Origin: Jackrogersella multiformis
Taxonomy: Eukaryota > Ascomycota > Sordariomycetes > Xylariales > Hypoxylaceae
Direction of reading: 5' to 3'
Length of the DNA stretch: 64,000 nucleotides
Assembly: GCA_902806575.1 (NCBI GenBank)
Contig: CADCXD010000008.1
Coordinates: 868,001 to 932,000, forward strand
The notes beneath the pieces are model-generated. The model searched no databases. It saw only the letters and a list, made by a program, of their open reading frames with translations, and had not been told where the DNA came from. Below are positions 21,201 through 31,964 of this stretch, piece by piece (within the stretch, counting starts at the first letter, position 1; each line of letters opens with the position of its first letter). Both the position numbers and the translations under genes were made by a program.

Positions 21201-22178
21201 GGGATCCTAGGTATCTATATAAGTCTTTTTGATATCAACGCATTTATAGACGAATATGTCACGTCATAGGATGAGGCTCCGTAAGTCTCCTCTTATGTAG
21301 TCGGTAAAAGGAGGACTGAAACATCATATAAGAGACTACTATATAGTAGGGCCGTACTATAAAGGTAACTCACCGTCATATCACATGCTCCCAATCAAGT
21401 GGTTAAGCCTGCGGTAGGCTTGGGGTGAGGTGGTTCATGCAAATATATAGCTGTGGCGTCGAAGTCGATCCAGACCGTCCATTGGTTGAATAACGGCGTT
21501 GGAAATTGGATTGGGTAATTAAGGGCAGGTATAATGTTAGAGAGAGGCGCTTCTGCGGAGGTTCTGCGGGCTAACAGTCCCAGATCCCGGCTCCGGGGGA
21601 CATATTCTTTTTCTCCAACTTTAGAACAAGCTCCCAGATCGCACCCCTGCATCCCGTCAGATCCCTCGGAAATAAAGCCCTTGTCTAGTTCACATGGGAT
21701 GAAATAAACCCTACTAGGTTACTATTTACGTAGTAAAGAAAGGCTCTCTCGCCTTACTTGCAGCCAACGCTCTCCATGAGGTTAGTTTCAGAACTTGATG
21801 AGAGATTCTTTTGGCTCCAAAGGGAAGGTCATCGTGGATGCCATGATCACCTCTTGGTCTGTGTGAACCTTATAGACTGGATGCAACCGAGTAACGAGGA
21901 GGTTCGTAACGTTGTTTGTAAGTTGAGGTATCACGCTCTATTAGAGCATCGTTACGTATATAAGTCCCGGCCCCGGCTCCTCGTATCATCTCCTCGCAGC
22001 ATGTTTTCTAGGGCGGATATTCTGGTTCTATTTCAGAGCTGTTCACTCCCTTTCTTGCTCTAAGCCGCAAGCCGCAGGCGTCCATTCCTTATCTAGTATA
22101 GGTACATACACTCCTTATTACCATTCGGTCTTTATTGAAATAGCCTCGTCCTCTCCCCGCGAGGCATCAGAGTACCAT
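18214..22178. other. 4-kb gene desert
   Basis: No coding region longer than about 100 codons and none with recognisable features; ORFs at 19639, 21395 (minus) and 21758 look random. A patch of TAGGTA repeats lies at 19384-19400. No transposon ends, target-site duplications or transposase fragments were recognised. Confidence 0.55.
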
Positions 22179-22221
22179 ACATACATACATACTTACATAC
22201 ATACTTACATACATACATATA
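22179..22221. repeat. CATA/CTTA tetranucleotide microsatellite
   Basis: About ten tetranucleotide units, mostly CATA with two CTTA variants, lie immediately upstream of the GH64 start codon (22224), within what should be its 5' leader. Confidence 0.85.
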
Positions 22222-22223
22222 TC

Positions 22224-23534
22224 ATGCTTGCTTTCTTCAACCTAGCTGTAGCTGCCGCTACGGTGTTCGTCGCCCAAACTATCGCTGCACCTATTGTTGT
22301 AACCCCGGGGGGTAAAGCAGATCTAATTATCACCAAGGGGAATACCCTAAACAGCACATTTATCCCCGAGAACAAGATCCAGTTGATTCAAGCCAACCCG
22401 CTAAAGATTTCTCTTGTCAACAACTTCGGAGGAGGGCAGCTGAATGCATATGTGTCCGGCAAAGATGCCAACGGTGCTAATGTTATGCTTTCGGCCGATG
22501 GCTCTTGGTATTATCCCGACCCTGCCGGCAGCCAGTTCCCAACAGAAATCAGCGGCAGTGTTGCCATCCCGATGAACGGGCAAGGCCAGACTACCGAGTT
22601 CACGCTGCCCGGCTATATCATCTCGGGTCGCATATGGATTGCCGAGGGTACGCTTCAGTTCTTCACGGTTGCTGGAGCTGACGGGACGGCTCAGCTGGTC
22701 GAGCCGTCGGCCGCGAACCCCAGCGACCCCTCGGCGGCCGTCAACTGGGGCTTTGTCGAACTCACCAACACGGAGGAGGGTGGTATTTATGCTAACATCT
22801 CGTTCGTCGACTTCGTCGGCTTGGTCATGGGCATGACCCTGACTCTCGGCAGCGGCGAGACCCAAACCGTTAAGGGTCTCCAGCAAGACGCCATCTCCTC
22901 CATCTGCTCGGATCTAAAGGACCAGGCCGCCGCAGATGGCCAGCCTTGGGACAGGCTGTGCGTCACTGACTCCAGCGGGAAACCACTTCGTATCCTCGCG
23001 CCCAACCTGTACCTTTCCATCGACCCCACCGCCATGTCGACCTACTACCACTCGTACATCGAGCAGGTCTGGGATAGGTACACCAACGAGGACCTAACCG
23101 TCAACACCCAGGCGGACGCCGGCAACGTAGCCTGCCGCGTCAACGGCGACCAGCTGAACTGCGACGGGGACAACCGCGGGTACCAGAAGCCGAGCGTGAT
23201 CGACATCTGGGGCTGCAACTCGGGGCCGTTCGGGATCCAAGACGGCGACAACGACGTGCACCGGGCGATCGTGCCCAGGCTATGCGCGGCCTTCTACCGC
23301 AGCACGTTCCTCCTGCACGGCGGCGAGGTCCAGCCCGCCATCAGCCGCGACAGCTACTACGCCGGGGACCCGACGAGCCACTACAGCCGCATCGTGCACC
23401 AGCACGAGACCGACGGCAAGGGCTACGCCTTCTCCTACGACGACGTCAACCCCGACGGCCAGAACGAGGCCGGCGTCGTCTCCGGCATGAACCCGGATGC
23501 TCTTCAGCTTGCCGTCGGCGGATTTACTTCGTAA
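22224..23534 (+). CDS. Secreted GH64-family endo-beta-1,3-glucanase (thaumatin-like fold)
   Basis: Single-exon 436-residue frame. A signal peptide is clear: MLAFFNLAVAAATVFVAQT with cleavage around IAA. The mature protein shows GH64 hallmarks: an N-terminal beta-rich domain (LKISLVNNF, then GSWYYPDP), the WGFVELT segment, the NISFVDFVGLVMGMTL core at about residues 190-206 that contains the Asp-rich active-site region, DRYTNEDLTVNTQ, and near the C-terminus HYSRIVHQHETDGKGYAFSYDD with a GYAF/YDDV motif typical of the family. GH64 enzymes cut long beta-1,3-glucan chains, releasing laminaripentaose. Likely role: remodelling of the fungus's own wall or attack on other fungi. A tetranucleotide microsatellite ends 2-3 bp before the ATG. 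The last 60 codons are much more G+C-rich than the first 60. Family call is strong; exact product is inference. Confidence 0.9.
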   Translation: MLAFFNLAVAAATVFVAQTIAAPIVVTPGGKADLIITKGNTLNSTFIPENKIQLIQANPLKISLVNNFGGGQLNAYVSGKDANGANVMLSADGSWYYPDPAGSQFPTEISGSVAIPMNGQGQTTEFTLPGYIISGRIWIAEGTLQFFTVAGADGTAQLVEPSAANPSDPSAAVNWGFVELTNTEEGGIYANISFVDFVGLVMGMTLTLGSGETQTVKGLQQDAISSICSDLKDQAAADGQPWDRLCVTDSSGKPLRILAPNLYLSIDPTAMSTYYHSYIEQVWDRYTNEDLTVNTQADAGNVACRVNGDQLNCDGDNRGYQKPSVIDIWGCNSGPFGIQDGDNDVHRAIVPRLCAAFYRSTFLLHGGEVQPAISRDSYYAGDPTSHYSRIVHQHETDGKGYAFSYDDVNPDGQNEAGVVSGMNPDALQLAVGGFTS

Positions 23535-24389
23535 GGAAATCTACGGTCGGTAGGACTCGAAGAAACCCAAACTGGGGGTAGTATCTTGGCATATATACTA
23601 GCCCCTTAATTTCCATTTATCCGCATTGCATATAGGGCCCTTTCCATGTACATAGTCAGTTCTGTCGATAGCATTTAAGGGTATCTGGGTATCATTTACA
23701 TATAATTCGCGCATATAACTCACGCTCGTTAACAGGAAATCAATATTATCTAACGTTGATGCGTCGGAAATCAAACCCGTTGTGTGATGATACGATATAT
23801 CCTGTGTAAATATCGGTTGACTCATGGTTTTGCTGAACTCCAATATTCCTACCTGCCTACTGTAGGTTAGTAATCATGCGACAATACGACGACTTCTTCT
23901 AACTAAATTCCGTTCAAATACCTACCTAGGCACCTACCTATTATCGGCGGTTATTTTCTGAATTCCCTTTTCACTTCCAACTGCCCAAGAGTTCTAAAGA
24001 AATACGTCAGTGGTCATATCGACACAACCGTCTTCAGCACCCAGCATGCACCTGAAGTAACACGTAATCGCGAGCCAGACAAGGTTGTGACATACATGTA
24101 ACTACACGACACTACTCCGCTCCCGAGGGAGCCGGCAGCGTAATACGAGCTTCCATTCCATGGCACGAAACCTTGTCCTCGCTTATGCGCCACCGTTCCG
24201 AGCTCCGTAGGGCTGGACGCCAAGGGTGTCGCGTGGGCTCGCAAGCCCAGCCGTGTTTCAACGTCATGGCTACCGTGCTGGCGTCATCGCCCGTCGAGCC
24301 GCGTGTCTTCGGTCCCGGCGTGGGCTGGTAGGGTTTGCCGATCTCCGGAGGATGCGGGCGATCTGAGATCCCATTACTACGCTACGTAT
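23535..24389. other. Spacer with G+C-rich decayed end
   Basis: The first half is A+T-rich 3' flank of the GH64 gene with TACCTAGG words near 23921. From about 24000 the sequence becomes G+C-rich and probably continues the HET relic, but only weak protein-like segments can be read. Confidence 0.5.
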
Positions 24390-24800
24390 GAAGGATGTTT
24401 TCGGTTCCCCCTTTCGAGCTCTGGGCTGCCGTGGTGTAATCTTGGCCCGCGTGCTCTTCGCTTTGGGAATGAATGGGTTTGGGAGGCACGCCGAGCCAGG
24501 TCGCGACCGTCGCCGCATTGCGGTATGTCTCGTCCATGCGGCTGACCTGCTCGCTTTTCTCCGCAGCAGCATCGGCCTGGTCGATGCAGATGGCATCGGC
24601 GCAGAAGTGACGCCACCCGTTGTACCACGATAGTTGAGGCGCGGGTGGAACAGGTTGGGCCCTACGCCCAAGGGCTGGCCGTCGAAGTAGATGAATTCGG
24701 ACTCGGCGTCCTGCTCCTAGTTGTATGAAATGCAGACGTAATCCGGCTCATCATTCCGGACGCATGATTGAACGGAGAGTTGTGGTCGTCCATCTTTGAC
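24390..24800 (-). pseudogene. HET-domain remnant
   Basis: Three minus-strand segments recover the HET signature in order but in broken frames. First, DEPDYVCISYN then a TAG stop (24718-24720) at the position where the family has a Trp, followed by DAESEFIYFDGQPLGVGPNL; second, after a frame change near 24640, WRHFCADAICIDQADAA and EKSEQVSRM; third, ETYRNAATVATWLGVPPKP. These correspond to the YxxlSYvWG, nG-x-L-x-v, DaiCIDQ and A-x-x-V-x-x-WLG blocks. The stop could derive from TGG by a single G-to-A change. No intact N- or C-terminus is found. It is a decayed paralogue rather than part of the intact HET gene at 5.8-7.6 kb. Confidence 0.8.
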
Positions 24801-25497
24801 TTCCGGGCAGCTGCCGGGTTCAGTTTTATGAACCGGACATGGTCTTGAACTGAGGTCGTTTTGAAACACAGTAAGGGTACGAAAAGATTATACTGTACCT
24901 CGCTAGCGATCGCTTCTAAATATAGAAACCGATACGACCGACCAATCAGGTTTAACTCATATTACATGGTACAACCGGGTGCCTTTCACAGTGTGTAATA
25001 GAATTATCTATATATTCATACTGTATTGACCTCAGCCTACGCCGCATATTTAATAGGGATCACTCCACTATGATTCAGTGGCTAACTGCTATAAATTCAA
25101 GTGCTAACCCATTAAGCCAAAAGCTATTACAGTGCATGTAAATCTTATTTAACACGGCTTTTGCCCGTGCTAAACTTTTGGCCCCGGTGTAAACTTATTA
25201 TTTTAACGATCATCATCTTTTTATATAATACCAGTGTATTGAAACATTTTTATCATAATCTTAATCGAGCTCTTGAGTCTTTCACATCAAGGACGCTATA
25301 TTTCAATATCTTCCAATATTAAACAAGTGAGTGATAAATCTCCAAGTAAAATGTTCGCGAAATTAATATCAAGTTACATATAATGCCCGCCCAAGAAAAC
25401 CAGACCTAAAAACACCATCCGTCCAATGCAAAACCAACTGCCCTTTTTCGACGTATCCCGATCCGGTCTATTAACTCATCATCATAATCGCACCAGT
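24801..25497. other. Spacer
   Basis: A+T-rich 3' flank of the phosphoketolase gene and upstream side of the HET relic. Nothing else is visible. Confidence 0.6.
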
Positions 25498-28031
25498 TTA
25501 GCTAATGATGTTTAGCTTCTGCAGCTTCTCCTTCATACCGTCCTGAGGCCACGCCCAATCGCTCAGGAACTGGGGGTCGACGCCGTGCTCGAACGAGTAG
25601 TTCGAGGCGGCGACCTGTTGGCTCTTGAGCGCGTCGCGAGCTGTGGCGCCGCGGTTGCCGAGCTGTGGCATGCGGTCAATCGCGTCCATGGCCAAACTGA
25701 ACCTGTCGGTCTGGTTGCGGATGGCGAGCTCCAGAGGCGTGTCGATATTACCCTTCTCTTTGTAGCCTCTGACATGGATGTTCTGGTTACCCGGTCGCTT
25801 GTAGGTCAAGCGGTGGACGAGCCATGGGTAAGAGTGGAAGTTAAAGATTATGGGCTTGTTGGCAGTGAATAGTGCTGTCCACTCTTTGTCCGTGAGGCCG
25901 TGCGGGTGGTCGGTGTGGTGGATTAGCTTGAATAGATCGACGACGTTGACGCAACGGATCTTTAGGTCGGGGAAATGTTGTAGTAGGAGGTCTATAGCAG
26001 CCAACGACTCGTTGGTGGAGACATCACCGCAGCTAGCCATGACGACGTCGGGCTCTTCACCTGCGTCAGTGGAGAATTGTGGCCAGATGCCAATGCCCTT
26101 CGTGCAGTGCTGGACAGCCTCTTCCATCGTCAGATACTGTATGTGAGGCTGCTTGTCTGCTACAACAACGTTCACGTAGTTCTGTGACTGGAAGCAGTGA
26201 TCCATGACCGACAGGAGACAGTTTCCATCAGGCGGGAGGTAAATGCGGACGACTTCGGGACTCTTGTTGCAAATGACATCAAGGAAGCCAGGATCTTGGT
26301 GCGTGAAGCCGTTGTGGTCTTGTCTCCAGACGACAGCAGTCAGGAGAATGTTGAGCGAGGGAACCTTGACACGCCACTCGACTTCCAAACACTTCTCGAT
26401 CCACTTGCAGTGCTGCGCAGGTTGTTAGTGACTGGAAGTTTGATGAAATATGAAATAGATGTCAGTAGACGTACCTGGTTAACCATGGAGTCGATAACGT
26501 GGATGAAAGGCTCGTAGCTGTTAAGCATGCCATGCCTACCGCTTAGAAGGTAGCCTTCTAACCAACCCTCGCAAGTGTGCTCGGACAAGATCTCCATCAC
26601 TCTTCCAAAAGGCGAAAGATTGCCACCGTCTTCATCTTCTTCAAAGTACTCACCCATCCATACTTTCTTTCCAGCCTCATACACGGCTGCGAGTTTGTTA
26701 GACTCGGTCTCGTCGGGGCCCATCAGACGGAAGTTGTTCGGGTTATTCTTGACGATGTCGCGTAGGAACTTGGCGAAGTTTGCCATGCTGCCTTCCATAG
26801 TAGCACCGGACTTGTCCACATTGATAGCGTAATCTCTGAAGTTAGGCATCTTGAGTGGCACAGATAGTATCCCGCCGTTTGCTACCGGGTTTGCGCTCAT
26901 GCGCCGATTACCCGTAGGACAAAGCGCCTTCAGTTCGGGTGATATCTTGCCTTCGGTACCAAAGAGGCGCTCAGGCTCGTAACCACGCATCCATTCCTCA
27001 AGTATCTTGAGATCGGCCGGGTTTGTCGTGGTGCCGGCGATGGGTACTTGGTGGGAACGCCAGAAGCCTTCGAGGTAATGGCCGTTGACTTTGCGGGGTG
27101 CGGTCCAGCCTTTCGGTGTGCGTAGGACGATCATGGGCCACCGAGGGCGGAATGGTTTGCCAGAGTCACGAGCCTCTTTTTGATACTTGCGGATTTCTTG
27201 GACACAGTGTTCGAGGGTGGCAGCCATTGCTTGGTGCATGGACTCAAGGTCGTCACCCTCGACGAAGTACGGCTGCCAACCATAGCCCAGGAATAGCTGC
27301 TCAAGCTCCTTGTGGGATATGCGGGCGAGCACGGTGGGGTTGTTGATCTTGTAGCCGTTGAGGTGGAGTACCGGAAGAACTGCTCCGTCGCAGATGGGGT
27401 TCAGAAACTTGGTGCTATGCCATGCAGTAGCCAATGGGCCAGTCTCAGCTTCGCCATCACCAACCATAGTCAGGGTGATTAGGTTGGGGTTGTCAAAGAC
27501 GGTACCGAATGCATGTGAGATGGAGTAACCCAGCTCTCCACCTTCGTGGATGCTACCAGGGGTCTCAGGGGTCGCATGAGATCCGACACCTCCGGGAAAA
27601 CTGAACTGCTTAAAGAAGACTTGCATACCTGCCGGATCTTCCGACTTCTGAGGGTACACTTCAGAATAGGTACCCTCCAGATAAGCCTGGGAGATGACGG
27701 CAGGGGCACCATGGCCGGGGCCGGAGACGAAGAGGGCATCGATATCATACTTCTTGATCAGTCTGTTGAAGTGCATATATGTGAAAATCTGGCCGGGAGC
27801 AGATCCGAAGTGACCTAGTTGTCGACCCTTGATGTGTTCAACTTTTAGAGGTTCTCGTAGGAGAGGATTCTCCTTGAGATAGATCATGCCAAGACTAAGA
27901 TATAGACTGGCCTTGAAGAAATCGGTATATTTCTCGATTTCTTCTTTGGATAGGGGCTCGCCCTTTACTGTAGAGCGAGCCTTGCCGAATGGGCGGATGG
28001 CATCGATCTCGACTTGATGAGTATCTGCCAT
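25498..28031 (-). CDS. Xylulose-5-phosphate/fructose-6-phosphate phosphoketolase
   Basis: Exon 1 is 26475-28031 and exon 2 is 25498-26412; the 62-bp intron (GTACGT...GCGCAG) joins DSMVNQ to HCKWIEKCLEVEWRV and gives 823 residues, the usual fungal length. Thiamine-diphosphate enzyme motifs are in order: LGHFGSAPGQ, VSGPGHGAPA, TPGSIHEGGELGYS, MVGDGEAETGPLATAWHS with the Gly-Asp-Gly metal motif, NGYKINNPT, and RHGMLNSYEPF in the middle domain; FNFHSYPWLVHRL marks the C-terminal domain. The enzyme splits xylulose-5-P (or fructose-6-P) with phosphate into acetyl-phosphate and a sugar phosphate, feeding acetyl-CoA or acetate formation in the cytosol. No acetate kinase gene is adjacent in this window. 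A GTAAGT/GTGTAA repeat tract lies in the upstream region. All motifs are intact. Confidence 0.96.
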
Positions 28032-28164
28032 ATTGTGTTTTTCTTTTCAGGATTTGGAGGTTCGGGCTTTTTGTTACTTGTCGAGATTATTGGTAGGAGA
28101 TGATGTTAGATGTTAAATAGAAGCTTGTGTACCAGTCAAATTACCGAGTAACCTCAAGCTATAT

Positions 28165-28242
28165 GTATGTGCGAGTGTAGGTGTAAGTGTAAGTGTAAGT
28201 ATGAGTATGAGGTGTAAGTATGAGTGTAAGTTTAAGAGTGAA
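28165..28242. repeat. GTAAGT/GTGTAA short tandem repeat
   Basis: An imperfect hexanucleotide-type tract of GTGTAA, GTAAGT and GTATGA words lies 130-210 bp upstream of the phosphoketolase start codon. On the minus (coding) strand it reads as a pyrimidine-rich ACTTAC tract, so it could act as a promoter or leader element. Confidence 0.7.
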
Positions 28243-31200
28243 GTTGTGTGATGGTCATATTAGTTACCTGGGATAGGAGTAGGAAAGTGTTGATGATTAT
28301 GTACTTATATGTGACACCCCAACGATGCGTACCTGCCTACCTGGTAGATACCTAAGGTAAGGACAATTAATGAATTACGACGCTAGGGTGGCAGTTGGGT
28401 TCAGCATTTGAGTCTAGGGCGCTATAGAGTCTGCAAAAAGTCGCATGTGTGAGTGACTCTTGCCATGTGTGGGTGACTCTGCTTAGATGGATGCAGGTGC
28501 TGGCTATCATTGGGTCCGGGGGGTTGCGATTCCAAGACGCCGGGTACGTAACCGAGCGTTGAACCAGAATAACGTGCAACTATGACATTATAGCGTGGTC
28601 ATAGCCTGATGACATCTACGGATGGGAAAGAACATAGGAATAGCGGAGGATGTTGCATGCGGAATGCGGCATGTTAGTGGTGGATACGATGGAATGGGAC
28701 GACTGGGTGGGCTGATTTTTATTATCGAAATACCTAAGGTACCTATGTTTACGTCATGGATTTTTGCCTTTTCTTCTAGACTTTGGCTTGAAGCTTCCAA
28801 TTCTCGTCTATGAGAGGAATCCTTATCGATTGCATAGCGTAGGTATCGGCCGCCCTACGCCTTACGAGATTCACGGTCTACTCCATTCTTACATTCTAAT
28901 TCTACCACCCCATTTCAAGGTATGCCAATGTAGCTTCAGCCTGCATTCCAACCTGCAAAGCATTACTCAGCTGTATACTCCACTACAGTCTAGACGGGTA
29001 TCGGCTTAACGCATCTAATTCCTATAATTCGATCCGGTCGATCTAGATTTTGAATCCTTCGCTGGTATAGAAAATACACGTGCAGAACGTGGCGGCGGAA
29101 TATATACTCCTACAATTATCATTCGACTTTGTATGTACATATGCACCTGATCAGGGTTGATAGCCTGCTTCGAGGCCTATTAGGATTGGCACTTATGAAC
29201 GCGCATCTTCTCGTCCAAACTCCGGCCTTAGGAGATCTGCGAATGTTGCTTCTTGGAGGAAGAAAAAGAGGAAGCTATTTACTATTATCTTGAACGATGC
29301 GCGATCGCGGGCCGATTGACTACAATCTGCCAATCCGAATAGAGGCAAACATTGAGACAATAAGCACCTGCAAACGATTAAACGTATGATTATAGAGCGA
29401 AAAGTTAGCTTCGGGTTCGATTCTTGTTTGGCATCTCGTGTTGAGGAACGGACACCGCTGGTTGTGGTAAAATTCCTACCTTTCTCGTGGATAGTAGATT
29501 TTTTTAAGTGGCATTGTTAATATTCAGGTAGGTACCTATTCAAAGCGCCTCATTTCTGAGGGTTCTTCATTTTCTCATACCGCTCTTCTCTTGAGACTAC
29601 AAAGTGCTTACAAGCAGTCCTCTTGTTCCTTATCGCTAAGACGACCCGACTCATACGCACTCCAAAGCATTTTTACCAGTCTTACTGCGACTATGAGCAA
29701 TAGGTTAGACATTACGGGTAGTGCGCCATATGGGGAATGATAGGGTTTTGCCGTTGCGCGAAAAGCCCCTGATCAGAGTTGCCGTCTAGCCCTGCACAGG
29801 CGGCCGGCGCCGCTGTACTGACTTCTGCAGCTTATTAGTCCAGCGCCAACCACCGATTCACGGCGATCGAAACGAACGAGCAATGAGCAGCGACTTCCGA
29901 TGAACGAAAGGAGAGATATCCTCCTCTCGCGAGTACTTTCTCTACCATATCAATGATACTCCAGCGCTCTTCTTCGTTATAGCAAGCACATATCAACATG
30001 AGAATTATCTCAACAATCCTGTTGCGCTCATCAAATAGGAGTGCGAATTAAATGGCGATCCTCAATTCGCACGGTATTAACTACACAAAACGGGCGGGGG
30101 ACAAGCCATTCCGCAAGCCACACCCAGTGGATCAGAAATAAGGAGCAAATAGGGAGGGGTTGAGGCTTGCGAAAGGGGGCACATTTGGCGTGAAATGGTG
30201 CCCATACGGCTCTATTAATCGCACATGCAATAGTAAATAGACCTCTAAATGACGAACCTTATTGTTTATACGATTTAAATGCTTGCTCCTGCTAATTGAC
30301 TAAGTGTGGACGATCTGGTATTTGCATCGTGGAACCTTATGCTCGACCGGTCAATACTCAGCAACAGCAACGTTAAGAAGCCGTCAAATAAACTCTAGAG
30401 TACTATAGATTCAAACTATAAATAATAATAATACTCCGATTTTCATGAAAGATGCCTTGTGGAAGGTCGGCGATCAACTTTACCTATGTTTTCAGAAAGC
30501 TATGTTTTTCAGAAAGGGGCATTGTAATAGTGGAGATCATCCTGAAGGGTACCTAGGTATCGATCGAGCTGACTATAAGGGGTCCTTTTGCTCCTCACAA
30601 TAATTCATCTAATACCTAATCAACACCTTGGGGGTTCGGTATGGTAGGTCGACTCCGGATCTACTCACCTATTCATTCTCTATACTGGGCTGAGTGACAG
30701 GACTGTTATTTACAACTTGATTGAAAGCCTCACAATTTATAGAGGTAGACGGTATTTCCTCCCTAATAGTCCGGTCTAAATTCGGATTTCGTAAATGCTG
30801 AAATATACAGTATATGAGGCTTATGTTGGCTTTATTTATCGTCATATCAGCTGTATGACGTCGAATACCGTTATCATGCAGCAGGTAGAAATTCGAATAA
30901 TTTATATCAATACGAGGTCCGCTCCCTTCGTACCCTAACTCCGTCTCGTATCTGAATGAGAAACTGGCCAACTTAAGGGAGTATAAATAGGGGTATTACT
31001 ATTAATCCATAGTTCTAATAGACTCTTAAAGCTTGTGATCATACCCCCAGATCAGCTGTCTTGGATGCAAATGCTGTTATGTAGCATGGCCGGCGGACGA
31101 CAGTCAAAGCCCAATCATGGCCTGACGATTACCCTCATAAATGATACGATATACGCCGAATTCTTCTGGGACATTTCTACTGGGTGGCGGCTGGGATTGG

Positions 31201-31964
31201 TTATCCGTTTTGTTGTCCAGGTGTATTGAAATTGCTTCCGTGGGCATCGCACATGCAGTTATGAAGAAATAGGGGCTATAGGATGGAACCGACGCAAAAC
31301 TGATGACTTCCGAACCTAACGAATATTAACGACAAAAACACAATATAAATATATATTAATATTTAAGGAACCATGATAGTTTTGTTACTATGTCCTTCCC
31401 ATTTAGGAGTCAAAAGAGACGTAATGATCAAGTGCCAGTGACTACTCACGTAGCACGGATGAGAGCCTTTCGAGCATTCCATAGGTACGTAGTAATCTGA
31501 TGATGGTACCAATATATTAAAGCATTAGAACTCCATTATATTAGAGAAACGTCCCTTTAGTGCTACCTTACATAGTCACATACATAGGTGTGAGTTTCAT
31601 TATACGAGCGGGGGCACAGTTTTGTACACTCATACACTACACATCCGGCATAAACGGCCTCCAAAGAGCCAATATTAGCTACATCGACATACTTCTAGTA
31701 GTGAAATTTCACCGAATACGCTGTCAGCTCTATTCTTAAAGTATGTGCTAGAAAACTAACTCGAGGCTCGAGAAACTATCTAGGTAGTAAAGAATTATAA
31801 TACTCGTTTCCTAAGAGAAAGATGCGAATAATCTTAATTCCTCACGGCTCAACTCGGACGTAGGCAGACTTAAATTTATTGCCTCCGTTGCGTTCCACAA
31901 CTATCATCGATATTTTAGAAATATCTCTCTTTATATTCCTATTTAGAACAAGCCAAGAAGCATC
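28243..31964. other. 3.7-kb gene desert
   Basis: No gene can be supported. Scattered TACCTAGG words (for example near 28330 and 30550). A 100-codon minus-strand ORF at 30669-30971 has a stretch faintly like a P450 I-helix to J-helix region (LRNPNLDRTIREEI) but no other motif; it is discussed as a weak observation. Confidence 0.5.

Noticed and set aside
18214..22178. Transposon remnant in the 4-kb desert
   Set aside because: Looked for terminal repeats, target duplications and transposase or reverse-transcriptase motifs; none recognised.
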